Below are positions 30,793 through 40,637 of a DNA stretch of 64,000 nt, piece by piece. The translations under genes and the position numbers were made by a program. Where the stretch lies: positions 496,001 through 560,000 of the forward strand of contig CAWGMT010000012.1 of assembly GCA_963823675.1 (NCBI GenBank), written 5' to 3'. How positions within the stretch are numbered: position 1 is the stretch's first letter; each line of letters opens with the position of its first letter. The notes under the pieces are model-generated. The model ran no database searches, was not told the DNA's origin, and worked only from the letters and a program-made list of their open reading frames with translations. The stretch comes from CAWGMT01 sp963823675. Its GTDB lineage: Bacteria; Planctomycetota; Planctomycetia; Isosphaerales; Isosphaeraceae.

Positions 30793-32138
30793 TGTCGGCA
30801 CCATCTGGGCGAGCGAGGGTTGGTCATCGCCGGCGCCGCGCCGGCGCGGCGCCATCGGTCCAGGCAGTTCCGCGCCGGGCCGCGTCGCCCCTCAAGGTTC
30901 TGGTGGTTAGCTCGGGAGGGGTGTATAACTATGGCGACGATGCCATTCTCCTCTCAACCTTGCAGCGTCTGCGGCGTATCCGGCCCGATAGCCTGGCATC
31001 TGTCGTATCCGACGGAGCAAGCTGCCCGCCGCTGGGCCGGCTCGGCGTGTGGGCAGGCACCTGCAAGGAGTTCGGCTCTGGCCTCGATCCCGAGGCCGTC
31101 CGCCGTGGTTGTCGGGACGAGGCGGCGCTGGCGGGTGAGTTGTCGAGCCGGCTCAAGTTCGGCTCGCACCCACGGACGGATCTGAAGTCGTTCGACGCGG
31201 TTCTTTTCGCCGGTGGAGGCAACCTGAACCTCTACTGGCCCGAGCTGATCGCCTGGCGGGCGGCGATCGCGGCCGCCGCCAATGTCGCCGGCGTGCCGTA
31301 CGTCCTCACCGGTCAGGGCGTCGGGCCGGTCTCGGCCGAGATCATCCCCATGCTCTCATTCCTCGTCGCCGGAGCTTCGGCCGTTGCAACGCGCGATCCG
31401 CTGTCGTCGCGCATGCTCTTGCGAATCGTCGCGGATGGCCCCCCCATCAAGATGGTAGGGGATGATGCGCTCGGGCTGCGGGTCGACGAGCCCCAGATTG
31501 CGCGGGGCCGCCTCGCGGAGATCGGCGTGCCGCCTGATCGCCCCTTACTTGCGTTCCAGGCGAGAGAGGCTCCCTACGTAGGTTTCTCGCGCGAGGAGCT
31601 CAGGGATACTGCCCGGCAAGTCGATGACTTCGCGGCGGAAAATGGTTACATCGTCGTCGCCGTGCCGATCAACATGCATCCCGTCGCCCCCGAAGCGGCG
31701 CTGCTTGCTGATCTGGCCTACGGCAGTCGTCGGCGCGCGATGTGGCACGTCGTGAATCCTGGCGGCGACGTCGCGGCGATCGCTGGTGTAATCAAAGTTT
31801 GTAGCGCCGTTTTGACCCACAGTTACCATGTGGCGATATTCGCCCTTGAGAGCCAAATCCCGACTCTGCTTTTCGCCCGCACCGAGTACTACCAGCTCAA
31901 GGCGGAAGCCCTCCGCACCGCGTTCGGGATACCGGTCCCGCTGATCGCACTCCCCGGAATGGCGCCTGGTGCGATCGCCGATCAGATCGAGAGAATCTCG
32001 CAGTCGTCCTGGTCGCGAGGGATGACCGGCGCCGACGTCGAGGCCTGGCTGGACGGCGCCTTGCCGCGAGACGGGAGTGGCTCAGGCACAATGTCGATTC
32101 CGAGGTTCGATCTCCCGGCATTGGGAATGGCTGGTTAG
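30792..32138 (+). CDS. Polysaccharide pyruvyl transferase family protein
   Basis: A 448-residue protein of the CsaB/WcaK family, which adds a ketal-linked pyruvyl group from phosphoenolpyruvate to a sugar. VLVVSSGGVYNYGDDAILLSTL (after a 38-residue basic N-terminus), FAGGGNLNLYWPE, YVLTGQGVGPVS, VATRDPLSSRML, MVGDDAL and VLTHSYHVAIFALESQIPTL are the family landmarks, including the conserved His of the last motif. The ATG overlaps the stop of the GT2 in TGATG. Its 3' end overlaps the convergent radical SAM gene by four bases. A more natural start could be near residue 37 (PLKVLVVSSGG). Confidence 0.85.
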   Translation: MSAPSGRARVGHRRRRAGAAPSVQAVPRRAASPLKVLVVSSGGVYNYGDDAILLSTLQRLRRIRPDSLASVVSDGASCPPLGRLGVWAGTCKEFGSGLDPEAVRRGCRDEAALAGELSSRLKFGSHPRTDLKSFDAVLFAGGGNLNLYWPELIAWRAAIAAAANVAGVPYVLTGQGVGPVSAEIIPMLSFLVAGASAVATRDPLSSRMLLRIVADGPPIKMVGDDALGLRVDEPQIARGRLAEIGVPPDRPLLAFQAREAPYVGFSREELRDTARQVDDFAAENGYIVVAVPINMHPVAPEAALLADLAYGSRRRAMWHVVNPGGDVAAIAGVIKVCSAVLTHSYHVAIFALESQIPTLLFARTEYYQLKAEALRTAFGIPVPLIALPGMAPGAIADQIERISQSSWSRGMTGADVEAWLDGALPRDGSGSGTMSIPRFDLPALGMAG

Positions 32139-33877
32139 CTGCCTCTGGCGTCGTGAGTGTTGGCTTTGGGCCCACATGCGGCGATACCCGACACGCGCAC
32201 GGCCGCTGCCGGACCGTCGTCCGAGTTCGTTTCGAAAAACGTCGGCGGTTCGTAGGTCCAGCCGTCTTGCAATCGTTGTTCTTCGGCTCGCAGTTCGCTT
32301 TCGAGGGCGCGCCCGGCGATCCGCGCGGCGAGCTTGGCCTTCCGGCCAAACTCGGCATACAGCTCGTCCTGGACCTGGGCGATCAAATGCGACCGATGAA
32401 GGTCATCCTGATAGCGCCGCTGGGCGGCCCAGAGCGCGGCGGCGTACCGGCCGGACAGGCTGGAAGCCTCGTGGGCGAAGCGTGCCCGGATGCGTGCGTC
32501 GGGATGGTCCTTGTACCGCTTCCAGCCCCGCAACGTGGTCCTGATGATGCGGACGACGCTCGGACCGTTCAGCTCGAAGTCCCTGCGGAACGCTCGCAGC
32601 AGGAATTCCCCTTCCTGCCCATCGCCAATGTGAGGGTGCCGGAAATTAAATCGCAGTTGCCCGTGAATATCCGCCACCGGGAATTCGTTGACATTCAGCA
32701 TCGTGCCCTTGGCCACCTCGGCGGCGTGAAGCGGCGTTCCGGGGATCGGCGTGTAGAGCATGAACTGATGAAGGTCGGCGTCGTGCGCAACTGCATGATC
32801 GATCACCTCATCGATGTTCTCGGGCGTGTGCTCCTCCAGGCCGATGATGCTGGAACCGAGCACGTGGATCCCATTGAATTGAAGCGAGCGAACCAGTGCG
32901 ATCGAGTCGGTCTTGGCCAGCTTGGCATACTGCGAGTTCTTGCCTTCCAGGCCAAGCCAGACCCAGTTGACGCCGAGGGCAACCAGTTGTTCGATCGTGT
33001 AGTGCTGTAACACATCGGCCGAGCTGAAGACCTTGAGGTGCCACGGCTTGTCGTGTCGTTCCATCAAGCTCAGCAGCCGGAGCGCTCGCTTCTTCCCGAT
33101 CAGGAAGTTCTCGTCCATGACGAAGAATCCGCGGACTCCCAGGTCGGCCTGCAGCGCGCACATGATCTCGAACAGCTCGTCCCCCGACCGGTAGAAGTCG
33201 ATATGCCTCCCCTTGCCTCCAAAGAGCGCCGAGGTGGAGCAGAAATTGCATCCCTTGGGGCACCCGACCGACGTGATCAGCGTCGCCTCGTCCAGACCCG
33301 GGTGATCTTGGAGCGGCACGCCCATCATTCGCGACTGGAGATACGCCATCACCCGCGGATGAAGGACCGGCCGGTCCTCATCCTCACCGAGGAAACGCCG
33401 CATCCAGCGCACGCCTTCACCCTGCACGACGTGGTCTACATCCGCCCAGCGCTTCAAGTCCGGCACGTTCGCGACATGCCCGCCGACAACGATTGTGGCG
33501 TCAGGCTGGTGCTTTCGGATCAGGCGGCACATGCGCCGGACCTTGAAGATGTTCGTCATGATCGCGCTGATGCCGACGATGTCGTACTTTCGCGCCTTCA
33601 GCTCTTCGACAAACCTCTCCTCGGACGGAAAATCGAGGAGCGCGCACGGGGCCTCGATGTTCACCTGGATCAGCATCAGCCCCCACGTCCGGTGAAACGA
33701 GCGTAGCGAGAAGGCGTGCTGCACTCGTGTCACCTGATTGTGATACAGTTCCATGGGGTTAATCAGCCGGCTGCCGTACTGGTCGTCACGTGCATACGGG
33801 CCAAATACGCTCGTCAAAAGTACACGCGCTCGCGACCCGAGCGGATGAACAGGTTGGTCGCTGGCAACCGTAGTCAC
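32135..33877 (-). CDS. Radical SAM protein with B12-binding-like N-terminal domain
   Basis: A 580-residue protein. I use GTG 33877 because AGGGGG lies 7 bases upstream; a TTG at 33916 has no such site. The N-terminal domain (VGISAIMTNIFKVRRMCRLI; IVVGGHVANVP; VVQGEG) has the fold order of B12-binding domains but lacks the usual Asp-x-His. The [4Fe-4S] cysteines are C206, C210 and C213 in CPKGCNFC. FFVMDENFLIGKKRA, WLGLEGKNS and GSSIIGLEEHTPENI follow the radical SAM barrel pattern. The C-terminus is basic and helical. Such proteins carry out methyl transfers or rearrangements on lipids or glycans. The target here is unknown. Confidence 0.8.
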   Translation of the reverse strand: MTTVASDQPVHPLGSRARVLLTSVFGPYARDDQYGSRLINPMELYHNQVTRVQHAFSLRSFHRTWGLMLIQVNIEAPCALLDFPSEERFVEELKARKYDIVGISAIMTNIFKVRRMCRLIRKHQPDATIVVGGHVANVPDLKRWADVDHVVQGEGVRWMRRFLGEDEDRPVLHPRVMAYLQSRMMGVPLQDHPGLDEATLITSVGCPKGCNFCSTSALFGGKGRHIDFYRSGDELFEIMCALQADLGVRGFFVMDENFLIGKKRALRLLSLMERHDKPWHLKVFSSADVLQHYTIEQLVALGVNWVWLGLEGKNSQYAKLAKTDSIALVRSLQFNGIHVLGSSIIGLEEHTPENIDEVIDHAVAHDADLHQFMLYTPIPGTPLHAAEVAKGTMLNVNEFPVADIHGQLRFNFRHPHIGDGQEGEFLLRAFRRDFELNGPSVVRIIRTTLRGWKRYKDHPDARIRARFAHEASSLSGRYAAALWAAQRRYQDDLHRSHLIAQVQDELYAEFGRKAKLAARIAGRALESELRAEEQRLQDGWTYEPPTFFETNSDDGPAAAVRVSGIAACGPKANTHDARGS

Positions 33878-34053
33878 GAGACGCCCCCTTCGCCGCGGAG
33901 CTTCCCAATTCCTCAAAGTCCGCCGAATCGTTGCGATTGCCGTCGAATACGGCCGGTACCAGAGAAGCCGCGGCGGCGTGCTGTTTGCCTGATCGGCGGC
34001 AACAACCTTTCCCTTGAGCGGCAGTTACAAGAACACAAGATGGGCACCGGCAA

Positions 34054-34215
34054 ATGGGCGGTGCAATGGACAAGATGGACACTGGCAAGACGGGCGGCGC
34101 CATGGACGAGATGGACACCGGCAGGATGGCGCCAGAGAAGAAGTCGCTCCGACCCGGCTGGGGCTGGCCCGAGAGCCGTTGGTCGGCGTGCGGCCCGCCC
34201 TTGTCGGATGCGTGA
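34054..34215 (+). CDS. Possible MXKDX-type pentapeptide repeat protein remnant
   Basis: A 53-codon frame with repeated Met-Asp-x-Met-Asp-Thr-Gly-Lys blocks (MGGAMDKMDTGK, then TGGAMDEMDTGRM). A further copy is visible just upstream if the frame is shifted (KMGTGK at 34039). There is no ribosome site. Proteins made of such MxKDx repeats are known beside cytochrome b and molybdopterin oxidoreductase genes, and a cytochrome b fragment follows at 34216. I read it as a low-confidence remnant. Confidence 0.3.
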   Translation: MGGAMDKMDTGKTGGAMDEMDTGRMAPEKKSLRPGWGWPESRWSACGPPLSDA

Positions 34216-34347
34216 ATGAGGCACATCACGATGCTGCGACTCGAGCGAAAACATTCACTGGTTACCCGGACGTTTCAGTGGAACAACGCACCGGTGCTGG
34301 CCGTGATGATTTACAGCGGGCTGTTGATCTACTGGGCCAACGGCGTT
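34216..34347 (+). pseudogene. Cytochrome b561-type membrane subunit, N-terminal fragment
   Basis: Translating from ATG 34216 or 34231 gives LERKHSLVTRTFQWNNAPVL and then VMIYSGLLIYWANGVY. This matches the first haem-binding helix of the cytochrome b subunit of thiosulfate-reductase/formate-dehydrogenase-like complexes, where the usual motif is RHSxxxRxxHWxN (here the His after the Arg is Gln). After about residue 42 the resemblance stops and the frame runs antisense through the PEP-CTERM gene. No remaining helices, so it is a truncated gene. Confidence 0.5.
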
Positions 34348-34399
34348 TATGCGACCAGGCTGCGGCGAATCACGCTCCTGCGATTTGCCGGACAAAACG

Positions 34400-34939
34400 C
34401 TACGCTGGCGCGCCAGGCTCCGATCCCGCGAGCCGATGCCGCCACCAAAGGCCCCATCCGGTCATGGTCAAAGCCAGAAGCCACGTGCTCGGTTCCGGAA
34501 TCTGCTGGCCTTCGACTGGGTTGCTGCCGCCACTGCCGCTGCTCGTGCTTGTGGTCGGCGGGTTGGTCACCTGCTGCGAACCCGTCGTGGGGGTTGTATT
34601 GAGGCTGGTGAGGGCGGGCGCCAGGTTTGGGTGATAGAAAGCGAACCGGGTCGGGTCCAGGCTCTGCTTCCAGAGCAAGTACTGGATCATCAAGTCCGAA
34701 CCACCTGGGTCCGTCTTGACATCATGCCAGATCTCCGCCCGAATTGCCGCAGTGACCGGCGGGTGCGGCACCGAGGCCCAGACGCTCGGTCCGCCCATGA
34801 GATATTCGGACCAGGTACTGTAGATGGGGGATGCTTGAATCTTGCAGCGATCGGTGAATAGGGCGCCAAGCAGAGTGAGTAAAACCAGGAGCAAGCGCGA
34901 CGCCCAGATTCGCCTCGGCGTTCGCGTGATTCCGTTCAT
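34400..34939 (-). CDS. PEP-CTERM sorting domain protein
   Basis: A 179-residue exported protein. Residues 10-30 form a signal peptide (IWASRLLLVLLTLLGALF). The C-terminus has the tripartite PEP-CTERM signal: Pro-Glu-Pro at 148-150 (IPEPSTW), a hydrophobic helix (LLALTMTGWGLWW) and a basic end (RHRL). Between them is a Thr/Ser/Gly-rich linker (PPTTSTSSGSGGSN), as is usual for these surface proteins. It would be cleaved and anchored by an exosortase, linking it to extracellular polysaccharide. No exosortase gene lies in the window. The middle domain (residues 40-110) is unrecognised. Confidence 0.75.
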   Translation of the reverse strand: MNGITRTPRRIWASRLLLVLLTLLGALFTDRCKIQASPIYSTWSEYLMGGPSVWASVPHPPVTAAIRAEIWHDVKTDPGGSDLMIQYLLWKQSLDPTRFAFYHPNLAPALTSLNTTPTTGSQQVTNPPTTSTSSGSGGSNPVEGQQIPEPSTWLLALTMTGWGLWWRHRLAGSEPGAPA

Positions 34940-35281
34940 GCGTCACCCATAGGCTAGAGTAGAGGACATAATGCCATGCTCGTCGAATCGTTAGTCCCTT
35001 GTGTTGACCCTATTACTCCTATCGGACCGGCACTCTGGAACGGTTGAGCGGATTATCCCCGCGATGCCGATTTTGTCTACGCCAGGATTGCACTCGGGTC
35101 GGAATCGTCTGGGCTCGCTCCGAATTGTCCACTTTGGTTGAACGCCCAGAGCGGGGCCGTTATCCTGAGACGATGGGATTCGCGGCCCGACGTTCGGCAT
35201 TTTAGCGCTGGTCGTGCACCATGGGTGAGAGCCGGATTCTGCCGGCGCCCGGAATCTATTGGTATCGAGGAGGCATGTACG
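34940..35281. other. Divergent intergenic region
   Basis: About 342 bases between the PEP-CTERM gene (minus) and the aldehyde dehydrogenase (plus). An in-frame extension of the dehydrogenase reaches 35138 but is not family-like. No repeats or RNA genes seen. Confidence 0.4.
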
Positions 35282-36745
<1,464 letters not shown>

Positions 36746-36877
36746 ATGAACCGAGATGCGAACAGGCCCGTCAGCCAGAGAGTAGCGCGTCTACCCAAGG
36801 CGTGAGAGCGGGAAGGCGTTGCTGGCTCTTGGATTTATCGTCAAAGAGTGAATTCTGCTAGCGACTGGGAGCACCGC

Positions 36878-38047
36878 TCATCCCAGAACCGGCAACGCCA
36901 ATTTCTGCTGCTTCTGTTTCTCTTTTTCGACGTAAGAATCGAGCGGCCGCGTCTCTTCGTGGAAACGCTCGACCTCTTCCAGCAGGGCGGAAACCATCTC
37001 GTCTTCCTTGACGTGGCGGATGGGAATCCCGCGCTTGAAGATGATGCCCTTGCCCGCGCCGGCGGCGATGCCCAGGTCGGCCTCCTTGGCCTCGCCGAAG
37101 CCGTTGACCAGACAGCCGAGTATGCTGATCCGCAGCGGGTCCTTCTTGTCCTTCATCTTCTCCTCGACGAGGGCTACGATCCGCTCGAGGTCGATGTCGA
37201 GCCGGCCGCAGGTCGGGCAGGCGACCACTTCGGGCTTGGTGACCCGGCGGTCGCAGGCCCGCAGGATATCAAAGCCCGCCGCGATCTCGGGCACGGGATC
37301 TCCCAGGAGCGAGACGCGGATCGTGTCGCCGATGCCCAAGAGCACGATTGCCCCGATCCCGGCCGCGCTCTTGAGCGAGCCGTATTCGCGAGAGCCCGCT
37401 TCCGTGATGCCTACATGAGTCGGATAATCGGACTCTTGGGCGTACTGCGCATAACACGCGACCGCAGTCGGCACATGGCTCGCTTTCAGGCTCACGATCA
37501 TGAGGCGATAGCCCAGCCGCTCGGCCGTCTCGATGTGCCGAAGCGCGCTTTCGACCATGGCCTCGGGACAAGGAAATCCATACTTGTCGATCAAGTCTTT
37601 CTCGAGGCTGCCGGAATTGACGCCGATCCGCATCGGCATTCCCTTGTCGCGAGCCTTGCGGACGACCTCCTTGAATCGCTCCTCGCCACCGATGTTCCCG
37701 GGATTGATCCGGATCTTATCGACCGCGGGGCGGCCCGACGGAGTCTCGGCCTCGAGGCACGCAAGGGCCATGCGGTAATCGTAGTGGATGTCGGCGATCA
37801 GGGGTATCTTGATCCGGTCGCGGATCAGCTTGATCGCCTCGACGTCTTCTTTCTTGGGCACGGTCACGCGCACGATCTCGCAGCCGGCCTCCTCAAGCCG
37901 ATGGATCTGGGCGAGCGTTGCCTCGACGTCGAAGGTATTGGTGGTTGTCATCGACTGCACCCAGATCGGCTGATCACCGCCGACAATGTGATCGCCAACA
38001 CCCACCTCGCGCGTCTTGTGCCGCTTGATCGTCGTCGCGTAGGCCAT
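36878..38047 (-). CDS. ispG: 4-hydroxy-3-methylbut-2-enyl diphosphate synthase (flavodoxin)
   Basis: A 389-residue enzyme of the MEP isoprenoid pathway that converts methylerythritol cyclodiphosphate to HMBPP. Start at ATG 38047; the longer open frame is not conserved. MTTTNTFDVEATLAQI, PLIADIHYDYRMALA, KIRINPGNIGG, RIGVNSGSLEKDL and GITEAGSREYGSLKS identify it. The [4Fe-4S] ligands lie in CPTCGR and ILGCLVNGFGE. This is the short bacterial form without the plant/Chlamydia insert. The C-terminal tail is Lys/Gln-rich. Its upstream region carries the palindromic array at 38211-38361. Confidence 0.95.
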   Translation of the reverse strand: MAYATTIKRHKTREVGVGDHIVGGDQPIWVQSMTTTNTFDVEATLAQIHRLEEAGCEIVRVTVPKKEDVEAIKLIRDRIKIPLIADIHYDYRMALACLEAETPSGRPAVDKIRINPGNIGGEERFKEVVRKARDKGMPMRIGVNSGSLEKDLIDKYGFPCPEAMVESALRHIETAERLGYRLMIVSLKASHVPTAVACYAQYAQESDYPTHVGITEAGSREYGSLKSAAGIGAIVLLGIGDTIRVSLLGDPVPEIAAGFDILRACDRRVTKPEVVACPTCGRLDIDLERIVALVEEKMKDKKDPLRISILGCLVNGFGEAKEADLGIAAGAGKGIIFKRGIPIRHVKEDEMVSALLEEVERFHEETRPLDSYVEKEKQKQQKLALPVLG

Positions 38048-38210
38048 CGCTCGTCGTCCTCGTGTCCTCAGAATCAACCATTTGCGCCGGTTTGGCTTGC
38101 GTCGAACGCATGAACCAATCGTAATCAAAGCGATGGCGGCGGTCAAGGCGACCGCAAACCATGGTCGTGATGCACTCCCCCAGTCGTGCCGCCGCGTCGA
38201 TCCTGTTATT

Positions 38211-38361
38211 GTAGTCATCACGCTCCGCGTGATGTTCTGCTGTAGTCATCACGCTCGGCCTGATGTTCTGCTGTAGTCATCACGCTCCGCGTGATGTTCT
38301 GCTGTAGTCATCACGCTCCGCGTGATGTTCTGCTGTAGTCATCACGCTCCGCGTGATGTTC
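38211..38361 (+). repeat. Palindromic repeat array, family A, five units
   Basis: Units start at 38211, 38242, 38273, 38304 and 38335, period 31 bases. Each has GTAGTCATCACGCTCCGCGT followed by GATG and the spacer TTCTGCT. The second unit differs (GCTCGGCCTGATG), which breaks its stem. The core is the same as at 12490 but the spacer is different. The array lies between divergent genes and reads towards the methyltransferase start 27 bases away. Confidence 0.9.
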
Positions 38362-38387
38362 TCCCACATTCCCTCCTTGCAAAAATC

Positions 38388-39288
38388 GTGACAAGCTCCA
38401 TTCCGATCCCGGCGGCGCTCAAGCGGCTTCTGGTGCCGTGCTGGAACGAAGCCCATCGAGCTGGCTGGATCGCCTACGATTACCTGAATGCCGTCGGACG
38501 CGGCCGATTCGAGCGGTGCATCGTCTGCGGCCGGTTCCGGCCCATGTTGTACCGACGGCGCGTGGTTCGTCCTCGGCTCGAGGAGCTGTGGGGCCTCTCG
38601 CCGCGGCTGGCCGAAGCGCTGGCGAGGAAGGAGTCGTGCGACTGCGCCCGTTGCGGCGCCAAGCTGCGCTGCCGCCGGCTGGCCGAGGTCCTGCTCGGCG
38701 TCTACCCGGTCGGTACCCCCCCTGCCCCGGCGAGCTGCCTCGCCGAGTGGGTCGACCACGCCGAGATCCACGCGCTTCGAAATCGCCGAGATCAACCTCA
38801 TCGACGGCGTTCACGACCAACTCCGGAAGCTGCCGCGCGTTGCCTTTTCTGACTATGTCTCCGATTCGGCGCGTGGGTCCGTCGAACCAGAAGTACGCTC
38901 CGAGGACCTCAGACGCCTGACCTATGCCGACTCGACGTTCGACCTGGTGCTGACTTCGGAGACGCTCGAACACGTCCCCGACCTGGATGCTGCCCTCCGG
39001 GAGCTGCGCCGGGTGTTGGTGACCGGTGGCCGGCACATCTTTACGATACCCGTCATGCCGGGCGTGGCCCAAACATTCGCGCGGTCGGTCACCCGTCCAG
39101 ACGGCTCGATCGAGGATCGCGCGACCAAGATCTGCCATCCCGGCGGCGACGTCGGCTATCCCGTCTTCACGGAATTAGGGGCCGACTTGCCCGAGCTGAT
39201 CGAGCGTGCGGGATTCGAGATCGAGGTGTTCTTCGGGCCGCCGAGCGAGAACGACCTGGCTCAAGTCTATGCCGCCCGTGCGGTCTGA
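38388..39288 (+). CDS. Methyltransferase type 11 (frameshifted)
   Basis: Probable start at GTG 38388; no clear ribosome site, and the preceding sequence is the repeat array. The N-terminal 130 residues carry four or more cysteines (FERCIVCGRFR; CDCARCGAKLRC), a zinc-ribbon-like domain. One A too many at 38780-38782 breaks the frame; corrected, it reads HALRIAEINLIDGVHDQL. The methyltransferase half has FDLVLTSETLEHVPDLDAALREL and GGRHIFTIPV, but the SAM-binding glycine loop is poorly conserved. The frame stops at 39288; another frame to 39400 (FDFRYPAVYSILVRK) looks like the natural end of the family, so a second indel is possible. Confidence 0.6.
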
Positions 39289-39414
39289 TGCACGGTGGAC
39301 CAGGGAGGCCAACGGCCTGCCCGGCGAAGCGGATCGCCAGGCTCGGTTCGACTTTCGCTACCCGGCTGTTTACTCTATTCTGGTGCGGAAGATCGTGTAG
39401 CGAGCGGAGGTTGC

Positions 39415-40537
39415 ATGCGCGTCGTTTCTTTGCTGGCCAGCGGCACTGAGATCGTTTGTGGCATCGGCGCCGGCGGATGGCTCGTCGGCCGGTCGCACGA
39501 GTGCGACAGCCCTCCGTGGGTCACAGACCTGCCGGCGTGCACGCGTCCGGCGTTCGACATTTCGCTTTCCAGCCGAGCGATCGATGCGGAAGTGCGGCGC
39601 CGGCTGAAGGCGGCCGAGCCGCTTTACCACGTTGATACGGAGCTGATTAATTCCTTGAAGCCGGACCTGGTGATCACGCAGGACCATTGCGAGGTCTGCG
39701 CGGTCACGCCAGCCGATGTCAAGCGGGCTGGCTGCGTCGTGGCGGATCAGGTTCTGGCGCTTCAGGCTGGCGACATGGCTGGAATTTTTGCCGGCATCGG
39801 CTCGATTGGCCGCGCTCTGGGCCGCGAGCAGGATGCCGAAATCCTCGCAGGCACGATGAAGAGCCGCATGAACACCATCCATGACGCGGTCAAGCATCTA
39901 CGCATGCCGAGTCTCGCCGCGCTGGAGTGGACCGATCCGATCTTTGCGATGGGCAACTGGGGACCGGAGCTCGTCGAGGCGGCCAATGGCCGCCTCGTGC
40001 TGGGTGAGATAGGAGCGCATTCCCGGGCGATTGACTGGCAAAGGGTGCGCGACGCCGACCCGGAATGGCTCGTCATCGCACCCTGCGGCTTTGATCTCGC
40101 GCGCACGATGCTCGAAGTGCCGGCGCTCGAAGCGGTGCCGGGTTGGTTCGACTTGCGCAGTGAAGCATGGAAAAGTCGTCCTGGCCGACGGCAACAGGTA
40201 CTTCAATCGATCCGGGACCACGATCGTGCAGACGGTGGAGATCCTGGCGGAGATCCTCCACGGATATCCGGCCGGCCACTGGGGCAAGGCATGGGTGTGC
40301 TACTCTGCGCGTCGCGGCCAGCCGTCGGTCACGGAGCTGCATGCGCGGGCCTGTGCGCATAACCAGAGCACTTATGTTGATCCGGGCACGGGATACGACG
40401 TCTTCACGGCGGATTCTCTGAGGCGGCGGGGCTATTGCTGCGGCAGCGGGTGCCGGCACTGTCCTTACCCGAGCACCGCGGAATCGGGCGTCGGTCCGGC
40501 TCAGCCAACGGGCTCGGAGCGAGCGCTCAGGCCGTGA
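39415..40537 (+). CDS. Cobalamin-binding-type (BtuF-like) protein fused to DUF5522 (frameshifted)
   Basis: ATG 39415 follows CGGAGG. MRVVSLLASGTEIVCGIGAGGWLVGRSHECD is the opening of the cytoplasmic BtuF-like family. There is no signal peptide, so it is not a periplasmic importer component. DLVITQDHCEVCAV, FAMGNWGPELVEAANG and DPEWLVIAPCGFDL follow. At 40155-40160 the frame changes; the continuation VKHGKVVLADGNRYFNRSG completes the domain. The last 70 residues, with ARACAHNQSTYVDPGTGYDVF and RRGYCCGSGCRHCPY, are a DUF5522 domain with four clustered cysteines. The fused protein could be a cobalamin or metal carrier. Function not established. Confidence 0.7.
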
Positions 40538-40637
40538 CACGCGGGCGGCTCGACCAATATCGTATTCGCCGTCGGTTCAATCCCAGCGTCTTGGTTCCGA
40601 GCAGCCAAAGATGTTTCGCGCAATGAGATTGTCTCCT

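Noticed and set aside
36746..36877. Small gene between gabD and ispG
   Set aside because: Short convergent gap with no ribosome site or protein-like frame.
38211..38361. CRISPR array (regular direct repeats of 31 bases)
   Set aside because: The spacers are constant within each array, and the repeat itself is a perfect palindrome occurring alone elsewhere. No cas genes.
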